7,009 nucleotides of DNA from Thermomicrobiales bacterium (GTDB lineage: Bacteria; Chloroflexota; Limnocylindria; Limnocylindrales; CSP1-4): positions 1 through 7,009 of the forward strand of contig SPCO01000076.1 in assembly GCA_004525275.1 (NCBI GenBank), in the 5' to 3' direction. Below, piece by piece: positions 1-5,094 of this stretch. A program made the position numbers and the translations under genes. Position 1 is the stretch's first letter; the number at the start of each line of letters is the position of its first letter. Below the pieces are notes generated by a model. It worked only from the letters and a program-made list of their open reading frames with translations. It had not been told where the DNA came from and did no database searches.

Positions 1-743
1 CGCATGACACCGAGACAGACGTCGAGCCCGATGAAGTCGGCGAGTTCGAGCGGGCCCATCGGATGGTTCAGGCCGACTTTGGCCCCCGCGTCGATGTCAT
101 CTGCCGTGCCGAGACCCTCCTCGAACGCCCGCATCGCCTCGGCGAGGAATGGCATGAGGATGCGATTGACGATGAAACCCGGCCGGTCCGCCGAGACGAT
201 CACCTGCTTCCCGAGGTCGCCCGACAACGCTCGGATGGTGTCAACGGTCTCGTCGGCTGTGTCGCGGCCCCGGATCAATTCGACCAGGGGCATGACCGGA
301 ACGGGACTGAAGAAGTGCATGCCCAGGAATCGGCCGCGCCGATCGGGTCCGACGGCCTCGGCCATCCGATGGATGGCGATCGACGAGGTGTTGGAGGCGA
401 AGATCGTGCTCGGCGGTGCGTGCGCGTCGAGCTCTCGCCAGAGGGACGACTTGACGGCCACGTCTTCGAAGACCGCCTCGACGGCGAGATCGGCGTCGGC
501 AACCCGGCTGAGGTCGGCCGTCGGCTCGATCCTGGCGATGATGGCATCACGCTCGATGCCGGTCAGCCGGCCCTTCCCGACCGCTCGGTCGAGGTTGCCC
601 GCGATCCGATCGCGGCCGGCCTCCGCGAGCTTCAGATCGGGCTCATACAGCGTGACCTGGATGCCGATGACGGCATGGACCTGGGCGATACCATGGCCCA
701 TCAATCCGGCTCCAGCCACGAAGACGCGTTCGATCGGTGTCAT
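1..743 (-). CDS. 3-hydroxybutyryl-CoA dehydrogenase (3-hydroxyacyl-CoA dehydrogenase family), C-terminus cut by window edge
   Basis: This cytosolic enzyme should interconvert 3-hydroxyacyl-CoA and 3-oxoacyl-CoA with NAD(P), in butyrate/hydroxybutyrate or beta-oxidation metabolism. The 247 visible codons begin MTPIERVFVAGAGLMGHGIA. The Rossmann glycine motif is G11-x-G13-x-x-G16. By alignment from memory to human HADH, the catalytic residues are all present: Ser120 in SNTSS, His143 and Glu155 in the HFFSPVPVMPLVE stretch, and Asn193 in GFIVNR. The C-terminal domain signature NHPMGPLELADFIGLD is at 226-241. Family members are about 280-290 residues, so roughly 35-40 residues lie outside the window. 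ATG 743 is chosen because an in-frame TGA lies 27-30 nt upstream and the protein begins right at the Rossmann strand. There is no Shine-Dalgarno sequence; a TACCAT -10-like hexamer 7 nt upstream suggests a leaderless mRNA. The gene starts 55 nt after the anti-sigma-like gene. Confidence 0.93.
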   Translation of the reverse strand, partial: MTPIERVFVAGAGLMGHGIAQVHAVIGIQVTLYEPDLKLAEAGRDRIAGNLDRAVGKGRLTGIERDAIIARIEPTADLSRVADADLAVEAVFEDVAVKSSLWRELDAHAPPSTIFASNTSSIAIHRMAEAVGPDRRGRFLGMHFFSPVPVMPLVELIRGRDTADETVDTIRALSGDLGKQVIVSADRPGFIVNRILMPFLAEAMRAFEEGLGTADDIDAGAKVGLNHPMGPLELADFIGLDVCLGVM

Positions 744-750
744 GACGACG

Positions 751-756
751 ATGGTA
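751..756 (-). promoter_or_regulatory. Candidate -10 element of a leaderless promoter for the hydroxybutyryl-CoA dehydrogenase gene
   Basis: On the minus strand TACCAT (fits TAnnnT) ends exactly 7 nt before the ATG at 743, which puts the predicted transcription start on or next to the start codon. No ribosome-binding sequence exists upstream, which fits a leaderless transcript. No convincing -35 is seen at 16-18 nt. The longer string ACGTACCATCG recurs around the folE promoter. Confidence 0.4.
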
Positions 757-774
757 CGTTGCGTGGAGCGTCAC

Positions 775-788
775 GTGCCGAGCGGCAC
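775..788 (-). other. Small perfect inverted repeat between the anti-sigma-like gene and the dehydrogenase gene
   Basis: GTGCCG and CGGCAC are separated by 2 nt (physically a 5-bp stem with a 4-nt loop). It lies in the 55-nt intergenic gap. No T-run follows on the minus strand, so it is a weak terminator candidate or an incidental GC-rich palindrome. Confidence 0.25.
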
Positions 789-798
789 CAAGACGGGC

Positions 799-1539
799 CT
801 ACTCCGCGTTGACGTCGACCCCGTCATCGCCGTCTTCGCCGTCCTCGCCGTCCACGTCCCCTGGGTCTGGCTCGTCATCGCCGGATGAGTCGGCGTCGCC
901 GCCTCCCTCATTTGCATCATCATCGGCGTCCTCGTCTCCGTCTCCCGAGCCGCCTGGGCCAGCGTCGTGGTCCTGACCATCGCCCATGTCCGACGCGTCA
1001 TCCCGGCCCGAGTCATGTTCGCCGTCATCGGCGTCCCGATCCTTCTCAGCGGCCGAGCCCTTCTTGGCCTTGGGTCTCGACGGTTGGTCATTCCCGGTCG
1101 TCCCGGCCTTGACCGTGCTGTCTTCGTCCGATCGATCGGACGGATCGGGGCGTGGATCGTGCCCTGGCCCGGCAGGCACCACGTCTTGGTCGCCGGCTGA
1201 GGGAAGAACGATGGGGGCGGGTTCGACCGCCAGGGGGACGACGACCTGGACGGCGGCGGCGGCGGCCAGGGTCCCCATGCCAAGCATGGCGACGACCGCC
1301 ATGACCAAGGCGACCGACCTGACGCGGACGCGCAGGGCGATCGGCCAGCCGCGCACGGTGCCGAGATGCCACGCGACGACCAGGGCGGAAAGGGCGTCGC
1401 GGAACGCAAGCGCGCGGATCGCCCCGAAGAACGTGTGCGTCGGAGTCGGCGCAGGCATCTGAGCGACGGCGGACATCACGTTATCGCTGAACTCGTGCGC
1501 AGCCGATGGTCCGAGCATATCCTCGCCAGGATCGATCAT
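799..1539 (-). CDS. Single-pass membrane protein with acidic extracytoplasmic domain, putative anti-sigma factor
   Basis: The protein has 246 residues, and its ATG overlaps the sigma-factor stop codon (ATGA). A GAGG ribosome-binding sequence lies 8 nt upstream, inside the sigma gene. The layout seen is a cytoplasmic segment at about 1-74, one hydrophobic helix at about 75-97 (SVALVMAVVAMLGMGTLAAA), a Pro-rich linker to about 150, then a highly charged tail from about 155 dominated by Asp, Gly and Glu and ending GDDGVDVNAE. The N-terminal stretch (HEFSDNVMSAVAQMPAPTPT) resembles the short N-terminus of many sigma-linked membrane regulators, but there is no cysteine and hence no zinc anti-sigma HxxxCxxC motif. 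Translational coupling to an ECF sigma gene is the main reason for the anti-sigma call. The extracytoplasmic acidic tail could bind cations or basic envelope components; this is inference. It could instead be an unrelated envelope protein co-transcribed with the sigma factor. Confidence 0.72.
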   Translation of the reverse strand: MIDPGEDMLGPSAAHEFSDNVMSAVAQMPAPTPTHTFFGAIRALAFRDALSALVVAWHLGTVRGWPIALRVRVRSVALVMAVVAMLGMGTLAAAAAVQVVVPLAVEPAPIVLPSAGDQDVVPAGPGHDPRPDPSDRSDEDSTVKAGTTGNDQPSRPKAKKGSAAEKDRDADDGEHDSGRDDASDMGDGQDHDAGPGGSGDGDEDADDDANEGGGDADSSGDDEPDPGDVDGEDGEDGDDGVDVNAE

Positions 1540-2099
1540 GGCACCGACCTCGACGCGAGCTGCTCGCGGAGACTGTTCACGCCCCGGGACAATCGTGACT
1601 TCACCGTTCCGATCGGGTGGTTGGTGACACGGGAGATCTCGTCGAGCGTGAGGTCGCCATAGAAGCGAAGAACAACGACATCGCGTTGCGACGCCGGGAG
1701 GGAGTTGATCGCCCCAAGGACGTCCGACCGATATTCGCGGTCGATGGCATGCCCCTCCGGATCGCTGCTCGATCGAAGGGCCGCAGCCCGCGGGTCGATC
1801 GTCTCGCCATCCAATCGGACGATCTCGTGCCGAGCGGAGAGTCGGGCGATCGCGACGCGTACGGCGATCTGCCTGACCCAGGCCCCGAAGGGACCGTCGC
1901 CGCGGTAGGTGGCGAGTGACCGGTAGGCCTGTGTGAACGCGTCCTGCGCGGCATCCTGAGCTTCCTCGGGATCGCGGAGGACCCGACGGCAGGTGGCGAT
2001 CACGGCCACGGACTCGCGTTCAACGAACAGCCGGAATGCATCGCGGTTCCCCGCAAGAACGGTGTCGGCGACCTGGCGGTCGCTCATCGGTTCGGTCAC
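1536..2099 (-). CDS. ECF-type RNA polymerase sigma factor (sigma-70 family, SigE/RpoE-like)
   Basis: An alternative sigma factor of 187 residues from GTG 2099, the usual ECF size. Region 2 spans about residues 20-90, with the -10-recognition segment DAAQDAFTQAYRSLATYRGD (49-68) and GPFGAWVRQIAVRVA after it. A variable linker follows (about 90-128). Region 4 (about 129-183) carries SLPASQRDVVVLRFYGDLTL and the helix-turn-helix LDEISRVTNHPIGTVKSRLSRG for -35 binding. An internal ATG at 2087 (Met5) is an equally plausible start. Neither start has a well-spaced ribosome-binding site: GAGGAG is 16 nt before the GTG, and an in-frame TGA closes the frame further upstream. The next gene overlaps by 4 nt and encodes the putative membrane anti-sigma factor. 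The Asp-rich secreted protein gene lies upstream beyond a hairpin, so the sigma gene probably has its own promoter. Confidence 0.93.
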   Translation of the reverse strand: MTEPMSDRQVADTVLAGNRDAFRLFVERESVAVIATCRRVLRDPEEAQDAAQDAFTQAYRSLATYRGDGPFGAWVRQIAVRVAIARLSARHEIVRLDGETIDPRAAALRSSSDPEGHAIDREYRSDVLGAINSLPASQRDVVVLRFYGDLTLDEISRVTNHPIGTVKSRLSRGVNSLREQLASRSVP

Positions 2100-2151
2100 G
2101 ACGGTTTTCGTCAGACTCCTCGGCGATCGATTGCAGTCTCGGCATCATCAT
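2020..2151 (-). other. Possible upstream leader ORF (43 codons) overlapping the sigma-factor start
   Basis: On the minus strand AGAAGG lies 6 nt before three consecutive ATG codons (2151, 2148, 2145), the best ribosome-binding arrangement in this intergenic region. The frame starts MMMPRLQSIAEESDENRRD, runs across the sigma start in a different frame and stops inside the sigma gene at 2020. It could be a regulatory leader that couples ribosomes to the poorly equipped sigma start, or it could be chance. The Arg-rich second half reads like an out-of-frame shadow of the sigma gene. Confidence 0.25.
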
Positions 2152-2206
2152 CGCGGGCCTTCTCGATCGACCATCCCCAAGATGGGCCAAACCTGACAAG
2201 CGAAGG

Positions 2207-2241
2207 TCCCTGGCGGGTCCACCGGATGGGCCCGCCAGGGA
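2207..2241 (-). terminator. Hairpin, probable transcription terminator of the Asp-rich protein gene
   Basis: Two 14-nt arms (2207-2220 and 2228-2241) are complementary except for one position, with a 7-nt loop. The element begins 10 nt after the stop codon of the Asp-rich protein gene. The sequence following it on the minus strand, CCTTCGCTTGTC, is only moderately T-rich, so intrinsic termination is likely but not textbook. It separates the secreted protein gene from the sigma factor gene. Confidence 0.6.
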
Positions 2242-2251
2242 TCACGAGTGG

Positions 2252-2752
2252 TCAGTCGTCGTCGTCGGAGCCGCCGTCGTCGGAGCCGCCGTCGTCGGAG
2301 TCGTCGTCGGAGTCGTCGTCGTCGTCGTGATCCTCGTCCTCGTCGCCGTCGTCGTCATCATCCTCGTCGGAGTCGGCGCCCTGATCGCCGTCATGGCTGT
2401 CATGCGACTTGGCCTCGTGGCTGACGCCCGTGGGCTCGGCCGGCCGGGCCTGATGCTCGTTGGAGCCATCGTCCTCGTCGGCGTCGCTGGCCTCGTCGTC
2501 GGAGTCCTCAACGTCGCCGTCGTCGGAATCCTCGCCCTGGTCGTCTTCGTCAGCTTGCTCGCCGTCGTCGACGTCTTCCAATTGCTCGTCGGTATCACCC
2601 TCGAGGCTGTCATCGACGGCGGGGTTGGCCGGCGTCGCGGTGTCAACCCGCTGTTCGAAGACCGAGGTGGAGGCGAAGCTTGCCCCAGCTATGAGCAGGA
2701 GCGCCGCGCTGGCGACCGCGAAACTTCGTCCGAACCGGTGGATCCTTGACAT
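2252..2752 (-). CDS. Secreted Asp-rich polyacidic small protein of unknown function
   Basis: The protein has 166 residues from ATG 2752, chosen because GAGG lies 7 nt upstream and the product then begins with a clean signal peptide: basic MSRIHRFGR, hydrophobic SFAVASAALLLIAGA, and likely signal peptidase I cleavage after SFA at residue 27. A longer frame to 2803 exists but would put 17 hydrophilic residues ahead of the signal. After a short neutral stretch the protein is almost entirely acidic: the last 120 residues contain 50 Asp and 15 Glu by my count, no Cys and one Lys, with DDGGS- and DDDS-type repeats at the end. Such a tail would be disordered and could bind Ca2+ or other cations or cationic molecules at the cell surface; no catalytic motif is visible and I do not recognise a family. 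It sits between the meaB gene and the ECF sigma gene, whose putative anti-sigma partner also has an acidic exterior tail. Confidence 0.75.
   Translation of the reverse strand: MSRIHRFGRSFAVASAALLLIAGASFASTSVFEQRVDTATPANPAVDDSLEGDTDEQLEDVDDGEQADEDDQGEDSDDGDVEDSDDEASDADEDDGSNEHQARPAEPTGVSHEAKSHDSHDGDQGADSDEDDDDDGDEDEDHDDDDDSDDDSDDGGSDDGGSDDDD
2261..2314 (-). repeat. Short in-frame tandem repeats encoding DDGGS/DDDS units
   Basis: Plus-strand reading shows two adjacent 15-bp units (gtcgtcggagccgcc at 2261-2275 and 2276-2290) followed by two 12-bp units (gtcgtcggagtc at 2291-2302 and 2303-2314), then a run of gtc triplets. All are multiples of three, so slippage would change the length of the acidic tail without breaking the frame. 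Confidence 0.8.
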
Positions 2753-2838
2753 GTGATGACCTCGATAAGTGCTGACCCGATGTGGGCTGCGTTCACTAGT
2801 CATGAGCGGGCTGGTCGCGCAAAGGTTCCCCGATCTGC

Positions 2839-2883
2839 CCGGCCGGTCGTACGGGGGCGACCCGCCGATAGTCCGGCCGGTCG
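2839..2883 (-). repeat. Paired 11-bp repeat with palindromic core downstream of meaB
   Basis: The 144-nt gap between meaB and the Asp-rich protein gene (2753-2896) contains ccggccggtcg twice (2839-2849 and 2873-2883). Because CCGGCCGG is its own reverse complement, the copies can also pair as an 8-bp stem with a 26-nt loop, starting 14 nt past the meaB stop. It may help end the mutase/meaB transcript, although there is no T-run, or it may be a pair of protein-binding sites. The rest of the gap should hold the promoter of the Asp-rich gene. No clear sigma-70 pair is seen; GGAACC at 2829-2824 resembles an ECF -35. Confidence 0.4.
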
Positions 2884-2896
2884 CCTCTGACGTCGA

Positions 2897-3892
2897 TCAG
2901 GCGTCGTCGGAGCGGAGCGCCCCGAGAAGAAGATCTGCGGCAGTGTACGGGTCGGTCCGATGGTCGGCGACCTCGTCGAGCAACGCCATCGTGGCTGTCG
3001 CATGAGCGTCATCGTGGAGCCGTTCGCGCAATCGTTCCGCCAAGATCGCCCAAACGTGGGCTTCGGCTCGCGTGTGGCGCGCGGCTGTCGACTCCCCCAC
3101 CCGATCGAGCCCTCGGTGCCGATCCAGGGCCGCCAGCAATTCGGGAATGCCGTCGCCGGTCGCTGCGGTCGTGATGAGCACTTCGGGTCGCTTGGGTCGG
3201 GGTCCTGACGAAGAAGCGCCGGCGTCCCGTGGCGCCGTGGCAACCAGCATCGCCCGCAGCTGGGACGCGGTTCGCTGCGCCCCGGGCTTGTCACCCTTGT
3301 TGACGACCACGACGTCGGCAACCTCGAGCAGGCCGGCCTTGATCGCCTGGACCTCGTCGCCCATTTCAGGCGCCTCCACGACCACCGTCGTGTCGGCCGC
3401 GGCCGCGACTTCGACCTCACTCTGGCCGGTGCCCACGGTCTCGATGAGGATCAAGTCGAAGCCGGCGGCATCCAGGACGGCGGCGGCGGCGGCGGAAGTC
3501 GGCGCGAGACCGCCCGCGTGCCCGCGCGACGCCATCGAACGGATGAACACGTCGCCGTCGTCCGCGTACGCCTGCATCCGGACCCGATCGCCGAGCAGAG
3601 CGCCGCCCGTGATCGGGCTCGACGGATCGACCGCGATGACCGCCACGGTGCGTCCGGCACGACGGGCTTCGGCGATCAGGGCAGCGACCAATGTCGACTT
3701 CCCGGATCCAGGTGGGCCGGTGATGCCGACGAGGTGGGCCCGACCCGCCATGGGGAAAAGACTGCGCAGGGCGGCCTCCGCGATCGGGCTGCGATTCTCG
3801 ACCGCGGTCAGGAGGCGGGCGAGTGCGAGGCGGTCGCCTGCGACGGCCGCATCCGCGAGGGCGGCTGCCTTGGCCCCCGCATCGGCTGTCAC
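2897..3892 (-). CDS. meaB: Methylmalonyl-CoA mutase-associated GTPase MeaB (ArgK/LAO-type G3E GTPase)
   Basis: A 331-residue cytosolic G-protein chaperone of the family that protects methylmalonyl-CoA mutase and gates its adenosylcobalamin loading. Motifs in order: P-loop GPPGSGKS at 59-66, DPSSP with the following GGALLGDRVRM at 89-106, RSMASRGHAGGL at 118-129, the Walker B/switch motif ETVGTGQSE at 151-159, EAPEMGDEVQAIKAG at 173-187, and the base-recognition motif NKGD at 198-201. Family members usually read ETVGVGQSE and NKAD, so both are mild variants. A helical C-terminus (about 270-331) matches the family's dimerisation region, and the length is normal. Start is GTG 3892, with AAGGGG 6 nt upstream and only 2 nt after the stop of the B12-binding mutase subunit, so the two are translated together. 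The context strongly supports MeaB rather than an amino-acid transport ATPase, the older name for this family. Confidence 0.95.
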   Translation of the reverse strand: MTADAGAKAAALADAAVAGDRLALARLLTAVENRSPIAEAALRSLFPMAGRAHLVGITGPPGSGKSTLVAALIAEARRAGRTVAVIAVDPSSPITGGALLGDRVRMQAYADDGDVFIRSMASRGHAGGLAPTSAAAAAVLDAAGFDLILIETVGTGQSEVEVAAAADTTVVVEAPEMGDEVQAIKAGLLEVADVVVVNKGDKPGAQRTASQLRAMLVATAPRDAGASSSGPRPKRPEVLITTAATGDGIPELLAALDRHRGLDRVGESTAARHTRAEAHVWAILAERLRERLHDDAHATATMALLDEVADHRTDPYTAADLLLGALRSDDA

Positions 3893-3894
3893 AG

Positions 3895-4299
3895 CTAACC
3901 CCTTGGTCGAGCGTTCGCCCGCAGGAAGTCCGCCACCTGCCCGATCGTCGTGCCCGGCCCAAAGACCTCCGCCACTCCGGCCTCGCGAAGTGCCTCGACG
4001 TCGACGTCGGGGATGATCCCGCCGACGGTCACCAGGACATCGTCCATCCCACGCTCGGTCAGGAGCTTCGTGACTCTTGGCACGAGGGTCATGTGGGCGC
4101 CCGACAGGATCGACAGGCCGACGACGTCGACGTCCTCCTGGAGCGCGGCGGTGGCGATCATCTCGGGCGTCTGACGGAGGCCCGTATAGACGACCTCGAA
4201 CCCCTCGTCGCGCAGGCCGCGCGCGAGAACCTTGGCGCCGCGATCGTGGCCATCCAGCCCGGGCTTGGCGATCAGGACCTTGATCGGTCGGTCGGTCAT
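3895..4299 (-). CDS. Methylmalonyl-CoA mutase, cobalamin-binding small (C-terminal) subunit
   Basis: A 134-residue stand-alone B12-binding domain. The base-off/His-on motif is D16-x-H18-x-x-G21 in AKPGLDGHDRGAK; His18 would replace the dimethylbenzimidazole ligand of cobalt. The second and third nucleotide-loop signatures are S63-I-L65-SG and GG at 93-94 (VTVGGIIPD). The ending GVAEVFGPGTTIGQVADFL is typical of methylmalonyl-CoA mutases, where the protein with its large catalytic subunit converts (R)-methylmalonyl-CoA to succinyl-CoA. The full-length single-chain form is much larger, so this is the split-subunit type; the catalytic subunit is not in the window. ATG 4299 has a TATGAT hexamer only 6 nt upstream and GAGG too close for normal ribosome binding, which suggests a leaderless transcript. 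It forms a tight pair with meaB downstream. A glutamate-mutase-like small subunit is less likely given the motif wording and meaB. Confidence 0.93.
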   Translation of the reverse strand: MTDRPIKVLIAKPGLDGHDRGAKVLARGLRDEGFEVVYTGLRQTPEMIATAALQEDVDVVGLSILSGAHMTLVPRVTKLLTERGMDDVLVTVGGIIPDVDVEALREAGVAEVFGPGTTIGQVADFLRANARPRG

Positions 4300-4305
4300 G
4301 GCCTC

Positions 4306-4311
4306 ATCATA
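4306..4311 (-). promoter_or_regulatory. Candidate -10 element of a leaderless promoter for the mutase small subunit/meaB operon
   Basis: The minus strand reads TATGAT (5 of 6 to TATAAT) in the 45-nt gap after folE, ending 6 nt before the ATG at 4299, so transcription would start at about the start codon. A -35 is weak: GACAAA at 17 nt or GCGACA at 19 nt spacing. Confidence 0.5.
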
Positions 4312-4344
4312 GCCAGCGGGAGTCAGCGTTTGTCGCGCCGGGTC

Positions 4345-5040
4345 TCAGGCCTCTGGGGAGCGGCGCTCGAGATGGGCGAAGAATTCGGCCCGCGTTCGGT
4401 CGCGCGTCCGGAACAGACCCAGCACGGCCGAGGTCGTCATGATCGTGCCCGGCTTGCGCACGCCGCGCATCGCCGCGCACAGATGGGTCGCCTCCATCAC
4501 AACCCCGACGCCCTGGGGATCGAGGCGGTCCTGCAGGAAATCGGCGATCTGCTGGGTCAGTCGCTCCTGGACCTGGAGCCGGCGCGAGTACATCTCGACG
4601 ATCCGAGGGATCTTCGACAGCCCGATGACCCGGCCGCGCGGGATGTATGCGACCGCCGCAGTCCCGAAGAAGGGCAGAAGGTGATGCTCGCATAGCGAGT
4701 AGAACGAGATGTCCTTGACGAGGACCATCTCGCTGTACGCGACATCAAAGATGGCGCCGTTGATGAGGCGGTCCGGGTCGACGTGATAGCCGGCCGTCAG
4801 TTCCGTGTACATCCGATGCACGCGGCCCGGAGTGCCGAGCAACCCCTGACGTCGCGGATCCTCACCGATCTCCGTGAGGATCTCGCGAACCGCCGCCTCG
4901 ACCGGCCCCTCAGACCCTTGACCGTTGCTCCCGTTGCCCTCGATGAGCGCTTCTGGGCGCGTCGATTCCTCGCCGATCTCGTTCTCGATCTCGTCGACGA
5001 GGCGCTGGACGTGGCTGGGCAGGTTGGAGGGGCTGGACAC
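4345..5040 (-). CDS. folE: GTP cyclohydrolase I
   Basis: Converts GTP to 7,8-dihydroneopterin triphosphate plus formate, the entry step of folate/pterin synthesis; a cytosolic homodecamer in known family members. The 231-residue protein from GTG 5040 has a variable N-terminus with a Gly/Ser/Asn/Gln linker at about 34-46. The catalytic core follows: zinc ligands Cys117 and His120 in SLCEHHLLPFFG, the signature GLSKIPRIVEMYSRRLQVQE at 140-159, and the third zinc ligand Cys188 in ATHLCAAMRGVRKPG. The zinc set marks the classical type IA enzyme. GTG 5040 is preferred because AGGAG lies 8 nt upstream; the frame stays open far upstream to 5616, but that part is an antisense-like Arg/Pro-rich shadow of the glycosylase gene. 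It begins 50 nt after the glycosylase gene with its own promoter-like sequences. Confidence 0.97.
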   Translation of the reverse strand: MSSPSNLPSHVQRLVDEIENEIGEESTRPEALIEGNGSNGQGSEGPVEAAVREILTEIGEDPRRQGLLGTPGRVHRMYTELTAGYHVDPDRLINGAIFDVAYSEMVLVKDISFYSLCEHHLLPFFGTAAVAYIPRGRVIGLSKIPRIVEMYSRRLQVQERLTQQIADFLQDRLDPQGVGVVMEATHLCAAMRGVRKPGTIMTTSAVLGLFRTRDRTRAEFFAHLERRSPEA

Positions 5041-5059
5041 GGGCGGGGCTCCTGTGCAG

Positions 5060-5094
5060 GCGCCGATGGTACGTCGGCGCAGGGGAACCGTCAG
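5060..5094 (-). promoter_or_regulatory. Candidate folE promoter overlapped by a palindromic operator-like site
   Basis: The minus strand shows CTGACG (5094-5089, 4 of 6 to TTGACA), a 17-nt spacer and TACCAT (5071-5066, 4 of 6 to TATAAT), about 19 nt of leader and then the AGGAG-GTG start of folE. A perfect inverted repeat, GCGCCGA and TCGGCGC with 7 nt between (5060-5080), is centred on the -10 hexamer. This looks like a repressor site, or an RNA hairpin if transcription comes from upstream. The -35 overlaps the glycosylase stop codon. Confidence 0.45.

Noticed and set aside
4..888. Long plus-strand open frames (294 and 249 codons) opposite the dehydrogenase gene
   Set aside because: Arg/Ser/Pro-rich translation with no domain; the minus strand encodes a well-conserved 3-hydroxyacyl-CoA dehydrogenase over the same bases. 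Such frames are common in GC-rich DNA.
2261..2330. CRISPR-like or satellite repeat array
   Set aside because: The repeats are 12-15 bp, contiguous and in-frame with no spacers; they encode the acidic tail.
2242..2646. Minus-strand Thr/Pro/Arg-rich frame (134 codons)
   Set aside because: Frame-shifted reading of the Asp-rich repeats; no ribosome-binding site or signal peptide.
2036..2749. Plus-strand frame with long Val/Gly runs, looking like a membrane protein
   Set aside because: The hydrophobic Val runs are just the reverse complement of GAC/GAG-type Asp repeats (gtc/gtcgtc). The minus-strand frame has a ribosome-binding site and signal peptide; this one has neither.
3072..4016. Plus-strand 314-codon frame opposite meaB
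   Set aside because: Antisense shadow of a gene with complete GTPase motifs; composition is Ala/Arg/Ser/Pro-rich with no motif.
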